Assembly (NCBI GenBank): GCA_910578035.1
Contig: CAJTOB010000084.1
Coordinates: 1 to 5,953 of the forward strand
Direction: 5' to 3'
From: an uncultured Muribaculaceae bacterium
Lineage (GTDB): Bacteria; Bacteroidota; Bacteroidia; Bacteroidales; Muribaculaceae
DNA length: 5,953 bases
Shown here: positions 1 to 5,508 of the stretch, in pieces
How positions within the stretch are numbered: the stretch's first letter is position 1
How the letters are laid out: every line of letters starts with the position of its first letter
Notes under the pieces: generated by a model
The model's input: only the letters and a program-made list of their open reading frames with translations
Databases searched by the model: none
Told to the model about the DNA's origin: nothing
Position numbers and translations under genes: made by a program

Positions 1-3
1 CCA

Positions 4-11
4 CAAATTTA
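4..11 (-). promoter_or_regulatory. possible Bacteroidota -7 element for a divergent gene off the left edge
   Basis: Read on the minus strand this is TAAATTTG, an exact match to the Bacteroidota sigma factor -7 consensus TAnnTTTG. No convincing TTG element is seen at the expected distance upstream (around 31-33), so the support is the -7 match alone. If real, it would drive a leftward gene whose start lies outside the window. Confidence 0.3.
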
Positions 12-62
12 ACACTTTCCCCGAAAACTATGCACCGCCATTTCGGCTTGAGCCATATTTTT

Positions 63-71
63 TATATTTGC
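63..71 (+). promoter_or_regulatory. -7 promoter element of the first small membrane protein gene
   Basis: TATATTTGC matches the Bacteroidota -7 consensus TAnnTTTG followed by a pyrimidine. It ends 15 bases before the ATG at 87, which gives a short leader of roughly 10 nt. The -33 region is weak: TTTC at 41-44 has the right spacing, but TTG at 48-50 is too close. The element lies inside the longer possible reading frame that begins at 30, so it argues for the start at 87. Confidence 0.5.
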
Positions 72-86
72 GAAAAGAAATTCGAT

Positions 87-407
87 ATGGAAAACATCTC
101 TTCAATAATCATCATTGTTCTGGGAATCATATTCCTCTTAGTCTCTTTTGCCGCATTAAAAGCATGGCTGGATGCTGTAGATGAACCTACGACTTTCACA
201 ACGACTATTAGAATCAAGTTTTCTGAGAATGATGAGACCGAGCCAAGACAACTATCGGCCCGGACTGAGCCTGACAATTCAAAACATATCATTGTCGGTC
301 AGACTGATTCTCAACCGTACTGCTATACCCGGAACAATACAATTGATACCGGCTCGATAGATGATGATTCCTCCTGGGATTTTAGTTCAAAAAATTTCTC
401 AAGATAA
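87..407 (+). CDS. small single-pass membrane protein, function unknown
   Basis: This is a 106-residue protein that I do not recognise. It begins with a strongly hydrophobic stretch (about residues 4-26, rich in Ile, Leu and Val) that looks like a membrane anchor or uncleaved signal, with no lipobox cysteine. The remaining 80 residues are polar and rich in Thr, Ser, Asp and Glu, and look extended or disordered, with a short acidic run near the C-terminus (IDDDSSWDF). The frame is open from an upstream ATG at 30, but a -7 promoter element at 63-71 lies inside that extension, and the hydrophobic anchor starts right after the ATG at 87, so I prefer 87. It has no close partner: the next gene on this strand begins about 145 bases later. 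It could be a lineage-specific envelope protein. The reading frame is plausible but has no recognised domain. Confidence 0.55.
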   Translation: MENISSIIIIVLGIIFLLVSFAALKAWLDAVDEPTTFTTTIRIKFSENDETEPRQLSARTEPDNSKHIIVGQTDSQPYCYTRNNTIDTGSIDDDSSWDFSSKNFSR

Positions 408-424
408 ATTATCATATCAAAGAA

Positions 425-496
425 TTAAAGCACTGTTTCATCGCCTAACCGCCGCGCAACAGATTCGAATCTGAGCCGACGTTCTTCGGCGCTCAT
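425..496 (-). CDS. possible 23-residue peptide ORF in a GC-richer island
   Basis: On the minus strand an ATG at 496 opens 23 codons ending in TAA at 427-425. The peptide begins MSAEERRLRFESVARRL, rich in Arg and Glu and able to form an amphipathic helix. The stretch is clearly richer in GC than the flanks, as coding DNA can be. No -7 element was found upstream, and the same DNA contains a palindrome and a hairpin, so it may instead be a structured or regulatory element, or a remnant of a larger gene. Calling it a gene is speculative. Confidence 0.15.
   Translation of the reverse strand: MSAEERRLRFESVARRLGDETVL
460..473. repeat. 14-nt perfect palindrome CAGATTCGAATCTG
   Basis: The sequence is its own reverse complement over all 14 bases. 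It is followed at once by a second small hairpin, GCCGA (475-479) with TCGGC (486-490) around a 6-nt loop. The pair lies in the gap between two plus-strand genes. A perfect dyad of this length could be an operator for a dimeric regulator, or part of a structured transcript. No T-tract follows on either strand, so it is not a standard intrinsic terminator. Confidence 0.5.
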
Positions 497-553
497 GAAT
501 TGCCATCATGACAAAAGAGACAGAAGCCAATAAATATTTTAATCAAAAAACAC

Positions 554-877
554 ATGATTATCAAAAGCAGACTGATTCCTGATGGCTTTTGCGTGAATTT
601 GTTCGGGACTTTATGGGCAAGAGACCCTTCATGGATTGATAAATATGTGGTGAATCATGAGCGGATTCACACGGCACAGCAGCACGAACTGCTGTTTATC
701 CCCTTCTATATCTTTTATCTGATTGAATTGTGTGTGCGTCGATTACAGTATCACACATGGCATGAGGCGTACCGAAATATTTCATTTGAGCGCGAAGCCT
801 ATACCAACGGCCACAATCTGTCTTATCTCAGCAATCGCAAGCCATACAGCTTCATACGATATTTCAAGACTCGATAG
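554..877 (+). CDS. small HExxH-containing membrane-associated protein (conserved Bacteroidota family, function unknown)
   Basis: This 107-residue protein carries H35-E36-R37-I38-H39 within the phrase NHERIHTAQQHELL, followed by an aromatic, hydrophobic helix (about residues 46-61, LLFIPFYIFYLIELCV) and then FEREAY (residues 78-83). HExxH followed by a downstream Glu next to Ala is the zinc-ligand layout of gluzincin membrane peptidases such as M48 and M56, where the third ligand sits in an ExxAD-like segment. Here E79 or E81 would fill that role. From memory, similar short proteins with an N-H-E-x-I-H-xx-Q core are widespread in Bacteroidota and usually annotated as hypothetical. At about 107 residues it is far smaller than a classical M48 or M56 protease, so activity is unproven. 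The ATG at 554 is the first in frame and fits the family's start (MIIKS-x-L-I-P). It converges on the MATE gene with 21 bases between stop codons. Confidence 0.75.
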   Translation: MIIKSRLIPDGFCVNLFGTLWARDPSWIDKYVVNHERIHTAQQHELLFIPFYIFYLIELCVRRLQYHTWHEAYRNISFEREAYTNGHNLSYLSNRKPYSFIRYFKTR

Positions 878-888
878 CACCTGCTATC
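873..888. terminator. hairpin between convergent genes
   Basis: GATAGCA (873-879) and TGCTATC (882-888) are perfect complements, giving a 6-bp stem with a 4-nt loop or 7 bp with 2 nt. The left arm includes the TAG stop (875-877) of the small HExxH gene, and the right arm lies 11 bases from the stop of the convergent MATE gene. There is no good T-tract on either side, so at best it is a weak two-way terminator or RNA 3'-end protector. Confidence 0.4.
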
Positions 889-898
889 AATCTTTGAG

Positions 899-2338
899 TT
901 ACACCTCTGGCACAGCGTCAGGCTGAGCGGCCGTCCTGCCTGGTTTAAGCCAAGCCTTACCACGCATTCTGATAAGGAATATGATGCCTCGGAATGTCAA
1001 CTCGGCCGCCATGGCTATCCAAACGCCCTGCAGACCAAGGGTCGGGGCAAGAACGGCTGCCAGGGGGATACGTACGAGCCATATACTGCCGAAATTCATT
1101 ATAGCCGGAATCAGAGTGTCGCCGACCCCGACGAAAGCGCCGTAAGCCACAATCGACGCTGCATACATCGGTTCTGCAAAAGCCTCGATGCGAAGCACCT
1201 CCGTACCGGCCTCGGCTATCGCAGCCACAGGAGTCATTATTTCCATCATCATTGGAGCGCACACATACATCACAACGGCCATTATAGTCATTATAGCCAT
1301 ACCGAGCATCGTTGTAAGATAGCAGAAGCGCCGCACAAGCGGATAGCGCCCCGCTCCATAGCTTTGCCCGCACAAGGTGGTAGCTGCCTCACCGATGCCG
1401 AAGCCCGGCATATAGCAAAGGCTCTCAGCCGTAACAGCAAAGGCATTCGCTGCAATTGCCACAACCCCGAGGGGCGCTACAATGAGTGTAATCGTTATCT
1501 GCGCGCCGCAGAATATGATATGTTCTGCCGTCATCGGAACGGCAATTTTCACAGCCCGTCTGAGCACTCCCCGCGTCGGTCTATATCCGCCCCTATGATT
1601 CGAGCCAATCAGACTGAGCCCTTTCTGGCGACGGCATAGATAGTACATCATCGCCGAAGCACACACAATCTCTGCGCAGACTGTGCCCAAAGCCGCCCCG
1701 AATACGCCGAGTCCAGCTCCGGGAACGATTAAAGGATTGCCCCCTACCATTAACTCGCGGCTCGGGAATATCAGAAAGAAATTAAACACCACATCAAGCA
1801 CACACATGCCGACATTAAGAATGCCCGGCACTGTCATATTCCCGGCGCAGCGCAGCATGCCGCCTGCAAGATAATTCATTATCAATATCGGAAGGGCCGA
1901 CACGAATGTCAGAAAATAGACAGTGGCGTTGCCGCAGATTTCAGCATCGCCGCCAAGCCAGTGAGGCAAAGGGAAAGCAATAGCCACACCAAGCATCGCT
2001 ATGACAGAACCCGCAATAAGACACGAAGTAATGCCCTGCTTCAGCACCGACCGGGCTCCAGACTCATTTCCGGCACCAAGCAGATGAGCCACCTGAACCG
2101 AAAAGCCCATGGTAATCATAGAGCAAACGCCCCAGAACATCCACAGACTCGAATTCATCAGCCCTACAGAAGCCGACTCGTCGGCCCCGAGGCGCCCTAC
2201 CATCGAGGCATCGATATACTGCATCAGAATAGTAGACAGCTGCGCTATGATGGCCGGCCACGACAATTTTGCCGTAAGCGCCACCTGCTGCCGCAGGCTC
2301 ATCTTCTCGCCGTTTTTTATCTGAGATATATCTGCCAT
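899..2338 (-). CDS. MATE family efflux transporter
   Basis: This 479-residue polytopic inner-membrane protein has the two-fold MATE architecture. Such proteins (NorM/DinF/MATE superfamily) export cationic or amphipathic compounds in exchange for Na+ or H+. In the first half, SWPAIIAQLS (26-35) and YIDASMVGRLG (41-51) match the usual helix 1 region, followed by VAHLLGAGNESGAR (83-96). The second half repeats the pattern: KIAVPMTAEHI (264-274), LCGQSYGAGR (322-331) and GVGDTLIPAIMN (404-415). Hydrophobic segments through residues 20-455 fit twelve helices, and the length is normal for the family. The 24-residue polar C-terminal tail is unremarkable. A -7 element 20 bases upstream supports the ATG at 2338; M13 is an alternative start. 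The gene follows the PH-domain gene on the same strand after a 47-bp gap. The substrate cannot be told from sequence; drug or metabolite export is the family-level expectation. Confidence 0.93.
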   Translation of the reverse strand: MADISQIKNGEKMSLRQQVALTAKLSWPAIIAQLSTILMQYIDASMVGRLGADESASVGLMNSSLWMFWGVCSMITMGFSVQVAHLLGAGNESGARSVLKQGITSCLIAGSVIAMLGVAIAFPLPHWLGGDAEICGNATVYFLTFVSALPILIMNYLAGGMLRCAGNMTVPGILNVGMCVLDVVFNFFLIFPSRELMVGGNPLIVPGAGLGVFGAALGTVCAEIVCASAMMYYLCRRQKGLSLIGSNHRGGYRPTRGVLRRAVKIAVPMTAEHIIFCGAQITITLIVAPLGVVAIAANAFAVTAESLCYMPGFGIGEAATTLCGQSYGAGRYPLVRRFCYLTTMLGMAIMTIMAVVMYVCAPMMMEIMTPVAAIAEAGTEVLRIEAFAEPMYAASIVAYGAFVGVGDTLIPAIMNFGSIWLVRIPLAAVLAPTLGLQGVWIAMAAELTFRGIIFLIRMRGKAWLKPGRTAAQPDAVPEV

Positions 2339-2358
2339 TGTCCGGTAATTTTACGGCT

Positions 2359-2367
2359 GCAAAATTA
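2359..2367 (-). promoter_or_regulatory. -7 promoter element of the MATE gene
   Basis: On the minus strand this reads TAATTTTGC, an exact match to TAnnTTTG plus a pyrimidine. It ends 20 bases before the MATE start codon at 2338, predicting a leader of about 14-16 nt. The -33 region is weak: TTG at 2382-2380 is only 12 bases away and the normally spaced position reads GTG. The element lies in the 47-bp gap after the PH-domain gene, so the MATE gene can be transcribed on its own. Confidence 0.55.
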
Positions 2368-2385
2368 GCGATTATTCCGCAATTA

Positions 2386-2811
2386 TCACGCCTCTATGGC
2401 CGGATTGACGGCTTTGAGCGCAGCAATAAAGGCTTCAGCGCGCTCCGGCGACACTACAAGCGGCATTGAACTTTTCAATACACTCCTGTCAGAGAATTTG
2501 ATTGCAAGACGCTTGTCCAGAGATACTGCCGGAGCCGCCAACACCGACTTTGTCGGTGTTACAGAGGCTATTTTGGATATCAGATACCTTGTAGGCCGGA
2601 AAAAGCTGTAGACAATCAGCCAATCGTCTTCTATCTTATAATACACTCCACCGAATGAACCAATTTCGAACAGGACAAAGCCTATAGCCATAATAAAGAT
2701 ACCGGCATCAAAGCCCAACCACACCATCGGAAGAATGCAGACGGCAACCGTAAAGACAATCACGGCCCACGGAAACCAGCCCCAAGCCGATTTAAAAAAG
2801 AGTTTTTCCAT
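2386..2811 (-). CDS. membrane-anchored bacterial PH-domain protein (YyaB-like, bPH_4 type)
   Basis: This is a 141-residue protein from the ATG at 2811. Two hydrophobic segments (about residues 13-31 and 33-49) form a membrane hairpin, followed by a soluble domain from residue 55 to the end. That domain has the features I associate with the YyaB-like bacterial PH family: YYKIEDDWLIVYS (57-69), ISKIASVTPTKS (78-89), APAVSLDKRLAIKF (93-106) and the closing VSPERAEAFIAALK plus NPAIE (120-140). The cellular role of the family is unknown. An in-frame ATG at 2856 would add 15 residues, but a -7 element at 2815-2822 lies inside that extension, so I prefer 2811. The gene precedes the MATE gene on the same strand by 47 bp and is divergent from the non-coding RNA. 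Domain membership is likely; function is not inferred. Confidence 0.75.
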   Translation of the reverse strand: MEKLFFKSAWGWFPWAVIVFTVAVCILPMVWLGFDAGIFIMAIGFVLFEIGSFGGVYYKIEDDWLIVYSFFRPTRYLISKIASVTPTKSVLAAPAVSLDKRLAIKFSDRSVLKSSMPLVVSPERAEAFIAALKAVNPAIEA

Positions 2812-2814
2812 ACA

Positions 2815-2822
2815 CAAAGATA
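2815..2822 (-). promoter_or_regulatory. -7 element almost abutting the PH-domain gene start
   Basis: Minus-strand TATCTTTG matches TAnnTTTG exactly and ends only 3 bases before the ATG at 2811. With the usual 4-7 base distance from this element to the start of transcription, the mRNA would begin at or within a base or two of the start codon, meaning a leaderless message. No good TTG -33 element is seen around 2842-2845. Confidence 0.45.
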
Positions 2823-2862
2823 GATATTTAACGATAATTACGATAATTTTTAACAATAAACA

Positions 2863-2894
2863 TTGAACGATTCATATAAAAGTTTGTAAATTTG
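2863..2894 (+). promoter_or_regulatory. strong Bacteroidota promoter for the non-coding RNA
   Basis: TTG at 2863-2865, a 21-nt spacer and TAAATTTG at 2887-2894 match the primary Bacteroidota promoter (-33 TTG, -7 TAnnTTTG). Transcription would begin near 2899-2901. This is the best promoter match in the window. It is followed by 210 nt of structured, non-coding sequence ending in a T-tract, as expected for a stand-alone small RNA gene. Confidence 0.7.
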
Positions 2895-2899
2895 TCGCC

Positions 2900-3110
2900 G
2901 TAGTCCATATGACTGCAAAGACATTTGAAACATTAAGAAGCGTTATGCATATCTTGTAAACTGAAAATCTGGTACATTTAACGTGATACAAGAGATGGCA
3001 TAGTGGTTCTCGCGCGTATAGCGTGGGCTGCTATCACCATATCAGTATCACAGGTTTACCAGAACCCCTCAGTTTAGACGTGGCATAGTTCGGCTCACGC
3101 TTCTTTTTTT
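2900..3110 (+). ncRNA. ssrS: rod-shaped small RNA, probable 6S RNA (Bacteroidales-1 type motif)
   Basis: About 210 nt lie between a strong promoter and a seven-T tract (3104-3110), with no reading frame of note. Nested perfect helices join the two halves: 2935-2943 with 3097-3105 (9 bp), 2944-2948 with 3083-3087, 2957-2963 with 3070-3076, 2968-2974 with 3057-3063, and 2983-2989 with 3045-3051. Inside them 2994-3003 pairs imperfectly with 3031-3043, and a tip hairpin pairs 3011-3015 with 3021-3025. A long rod broken by internal loops, about 200 nt long and closed by its ends, is the shape of 6S RNA, which binds the housekeeping RNA polymerase holoenzyme and represses transcription by mimicking an open promoter. 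The Bacteroidales-1 motif, with a Bacteroidota promoter and terminator at its ends, has as I recall been equated with 6S RNA. A 5' hairpin (2900-2905 with 2911-2916) lies outside the closing stem. The structure is seen in the sequence; the 6S identity is inference. An attenuator leader for the downstream gene is the main alternative. Confidence 0.65.
3021..3110 (+). terminator. terminator of the small RNA
   Basis: The T-tract 3104-3110 follows ACGCTTC (3097-3103). Two hairpins could drive termination: the closing stem of the rod (2935-2943 with 3097-3105), or a more local helix of ten pairs, two of them G-U, between GCGTGGGCTG (3021-3030) and CGGCTCACGC (3091-3100), extended by CTAT/ATAG and CCA/TGG pairs. 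The two folds cannot coexist. The exact 3' end is expected at 3106-3110. Confidence 0.55.
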
Positions 3111-3166
3111 AATCCAATCATTTCTCGTACAAAGTTTTAGAGCCAACAAACTATAACATCTATCTT

Positions 3167-5332
3167 ATGAAAAGAAGCTATTCCTTATTGATTGTTTTTA
3201 TGGTCGCCTTGCTTGCCAAAGCTGAAAAAGCGGAGGTTGGCGGCATTATTTACCAACTCGATGCAGCCTCGGCTACTGCCGCCGTGACAAGTAATACTAA
3301 CAGTAGCGGCTTCAACTACCCCGACATTTCAGGAAGCGTCACAATTCCGGAGACTGTCACTGTCGGCAACATCAAATACACAGTGACAGAAATCGGCAAC
3401 AGCGCATTCTACACTTGCGAGGGAATCGAAGCTGCCGTTCTCCCCGAATCCATCACGAAAATAGGCAACTACGCTTTTTCTGAATGTATTAAACTTCAGA
3501 GCATAAGCCTACCAGCCGGTTTATCGCACGTAGGCATGGGTGCATTCTCCAGTACGGCGCTGAAAGAACTGAAGCTGACCGGCGACATTTCTGTAATCGC
3601 TGCAAAAACCTTTGCAGGAACAGAATTGGAGGTAATAACGCTGCCATCTTCTGTAAAGACCATAGAAGAATATGCTTTTTCGGGTTGCGACAAGCTCCGT
3701 GAAATACACCTCGGAAACAGCATCACCACCATAGGCGACAATGCTTTTGCGCGCTGCAAGGCTCTCGCTTCTGTAGAATTTCCGGCTACTCTGAGCAGCA
3801 TTGGCAAACGTGCGTTCATCAATTGCCAGGCCCTCAAAAAGCTGAATCTAAACAGAGTGACGACCATCGGCGAAAATGCATTTGAAAAATGTTCGGCTTT
3901 GGCAGATATCGATTTCGGCTCGGGTGAACTCTCTGTCGGCTATTCAGCATTTGCAGAGTGTCCGGCTCTTAAATGCCTTAGAATTCCGTCTAATGTAGTA
4001 AAATTGAGCCAATATGCATTTTACGATTGCCTCGGGCTGGAGTCTGTGCGCTTTGACGACGGAGAGACGACTCTCGAACTGGGCCATGCCCCCTTTGCCA
4101 ACGACCCTATGACAAACATTTATATAGGCCGCAGTATAACTACCACCAACATAAACGACAATGTCTTTTCGAGCAATAAAAACGTTGCCCGTCTTACTCT
4201 TGGCGACGGTGTGAAAACGATTCCATCCAGGCTTTTCAGCTATATGCAGGCTCTCGAAGAGGTCAATTTCGGCGCTAACGTAAGCCGAGTGGGCTCCGAT
4301 GCTTTCGCATCTTGTCCGCTACTCAAAACCGTTAAATGCGGCAACATCGTAGACTGGGCAAAGACAGACTTCGAAGACGCCTATGCCAACCCTCTTAACT
4401 ACGGCGCCAACCTCTATATCGACGGTCAGCTGCTCACATCAATGGTTCTGCCCGAAGGAGCAGACAAAATAGGGGGAAACACCTTCCCCGGCTACTCGCA
4501 GCTCACAGATATTATCATTCCGGCTTCAGTCCGTTCTATTGGTCAGCAGGCTTTCATGGACTGCTCCTCTCTTCGCAAAGTCGACTTCCGCGGCAGTGTA
4601 GCAACCATCGGCGGCCGTGCATTCCGCAATTGCACAGCCCTTGCCGAAGTCTATAGCCCCTCGCTTGAGGCATGGCTCGACAACGGCTTCGAGACAGCGC
4701 TGTCAAACCCTCTCAGCTACGGTGCGAAACTATATGCCGGCGACGCTCTTATAGAAGACACATGTATGCCAACAGGCACTAACAACATCAACGATTTTGC
4801 GTTTTACAATTATTCATTGATTACAAATATCGTAATCGACGAGTCTATTTCAGAAATCGGCCGTTCGGCTTTTCAGGACTGCTCTTCGCTCAAAGAAATT
4901 GAACTCGGCGCAGGTATCAGACAGCTCGGTAAAAATGCATTCAACGGCGCACCGCTTGCCACAATCACAAGTCGCAATTTTCTGCCTCCAACTTTCGACA
5001 CAGCCCCAACTACAGCCACTTTCAGCAACTATAACGCCATAGTCTATGTTCCGACTGGTAGCCTTGAAGCTTACCGAAGCAATGACTACTGGAAAAATTT
5101 CGCAAACATAATTGAGAAAGACCTATCAGGAATCAACGGTATCATCAGCTCTGAAGAGACTCCTTTCGCAATTGCCGGAAACACAGTCTCGGCCAAAACC
5201 GACTTGACAATCTACAGCATCGATGGCAAAGCCATAGCCGGCATTCAGGCTCATCAAAGCATCACCCTCTCAGAAGGTGTCTACATTGTCCGCAACGCCG
5301 ACAAATCATTTAAAATCGCCATACACCATTGA
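3167..5332 (+). CDS. secreted BspA-like leucine-rich-repeat (LRR_5) protein
   Basis: This 721-residue exported protein belongs to the BspA family of Bacteroidota and Treponema, whose studied members act in surface adhesion and host binding. Residues 1-19 form a signal peptide with an AKA cleavage site and no lipobox cysteine. From about residue 72 to 600 there are roughly 18 repeats of about 23 residues of the form I-x-x-I-G-xx-A-F-xx-C-xx-L-xx-I-x-L-P, for example ITKIGNYAFSECIKLQSISL. Two copies of a W...F...NPL-x-YGA-x-LY insert (near residues 397-420 and 503-526) head a duplicated module of about 105 residues. Residues 606-655 hold the usual BspA tail (LPP, YVPTGSLEAYR, W..F). The final 60 residues end in a beta-rich segment, LTIYSIDGKAI then GVYIVR and SFKIAI, resembling a type IX secretion C-terminal signal. 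The start is the first in-frame ATG and directly precedes the signal peptide. The gene lies 57 bases after the small-RNA T-tract, with no clear promoter of its own. The ligand is unknown. Confidence 0.9.
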   Translation: MKRSYSLLIVFMVALLAKAEKAEVGGIIYQLDAASATAAVTSNTNSSGFNYPDISGSVTIPETVTVGNIKYTVTEIGNSAFYTCEGIEAAVLPESITKIGNYAFSECIKLQSISLPAGLSHVGMGAFSSTALKELKLTGDISVIAAKTFAGTELEVITLPSSVKTIEEYAFSGCDKLREIHLGNSITTIGDNAFARCKALASVEFPATLSSIGKRAFINCQALKKLNLNRVTTIGENAFEKCSALADIDFGSGELSVGYSAFAECPALKCLRIPSNVVKLSQYAFYDCLGLESVRFDDGETTLELGHAPFANDPMTNIYIGRSITTTNINDNVFSSNKNVARLTLGDGVKTIPSRLFSYMQALEEVNFGANVSRVGSDAFASCPLLKTVKCGNIVDWAKTDFEDAYANPLNYGANLYIDGQLLTSMVLPEGADKIGGNTFPGYSQLTDIIIPASVRSIGQQAFMDCSSLRKVDFRGSVATIGGRAFRNCTALAEVYSPSLEAWLDNGFETALSNPLSYGAKLYAGDALIEDTCMPTGTNNINDFAFYNYSLITNIVIDESISEIGRSAFQDCSSLKEIELGAGIRQLGKNAFNGAPLATITSRNFLPPTFDTAPTTATFSNYNAIVYVPTGSLEAYRSNDYWKNFANIIEKDLSGINGIISSEETPFAIAGNTVSAKTDLTIYSIDGKAIAGIQAHQSITLSEGVYIVRNADKSFKIAIHH

Positions 5333-5456
5333 AAACACCGATATTTACATGCCTTCAACCCCCTCTTGCCTTTTCGTTTACTGCTAAAAAAACGCCCCAG
5401 ACCGAACTGAAAAACATCGACTAAAACTAACATTTAAGTTTATTTAAACCTTGTTC

Positions 5457-5483
5457 TATTGCCGATTTGCTAAATCGGCAATA
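5457..5483. repeat. perfect 12-bp inverted repeat inside a promoter spacer
   Basis: TATTGCCGATTT (5457-5468) and AAATCGGCAATA (5472-5483) are perfect complements around the 3-nt loop GCT. The repeat starts just before the -33 TTG (5459-5461) and ends on the first two bases of the -7 element (5482-5489). It could be an operator for a dimeric regulator of the downstream gene, or the terminator hairpin of the LRR gene merged with the next promoter, because TTTTGTT follows shortly after it. Confidence 0.65.
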
Positions 5484-5489
5484 ATTTTG
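5459..5489 (+). promoter_or_regulatory. promoter of the outer-membrane protein gene
   Basis: TTG at 5459-5461, a 20-nt spacer and TAATTTTG at 5482-5489 match the Bacteroidota -33/-7 consensus. Transcription would begin near 5494-5496, leaving a leader of about 14 nt before the ATG at 5509. The other 120 bases of the gap after the LRR gene (5333-5456) are AT-rich and show no gene or clear structure. Confidence 0.6.
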
Positions 5490-5508
5490 TTGCCGTAAAC
5501 CGATTTCT

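Noticed and set aside
30..86. N-terminal 19-residue extension of the first gene
   Set aside because: A -7 promoter element (63-71) lies within it, and the membrane anchor begins at the next ATG.
62..292. Minus-strand ORF of 76 codons antisense to the first gene
   Set aside because: No promoter or recognisable product; the plus-strand frame has a promoter element and a coherent membrane anchor.
463..472. ATTCGAATC resembling a tRNA T-loop
   Set aside because: In the T-arm register the flanking bases do not pair, and there is no acceptor stem, anticodon arm or CCA end around it; it is simply part of a palindrome.
957..1373. Minus-strand ORF of 138 codons, and plus-strand ORFs at 1364-1639, 1683-1874, 1961-2368 and 2109-2324
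   Set aside because: All lie within the MATE gene in other frames; their products are low-complexity or Arg/His/Pro-rich and have no membrane or domain pattern.
3053..3066. GGTTTACCAG phrase reminiscent of SRP (4.5S) RNA
   Set aside because: The diagnostic GGAAGGAAGCAGC-type SRP loop is missing, and the segment is accounted for by the long-range helix 2968-2974 with 3057-3063.
3496..3867. Minus-strand ORF of 123 codons
   Set aside because: It is a shadow of the leucine-rich repeats on the opposite strand; the open frame comes from the periodic codon pattern of the repeats.
5438..5449. GTTTATTTAAAC, a short AT-rich inverted repeat
   Set aside because: Five-base arms in an AT-rich gap are expected by chance and it matches no known site.
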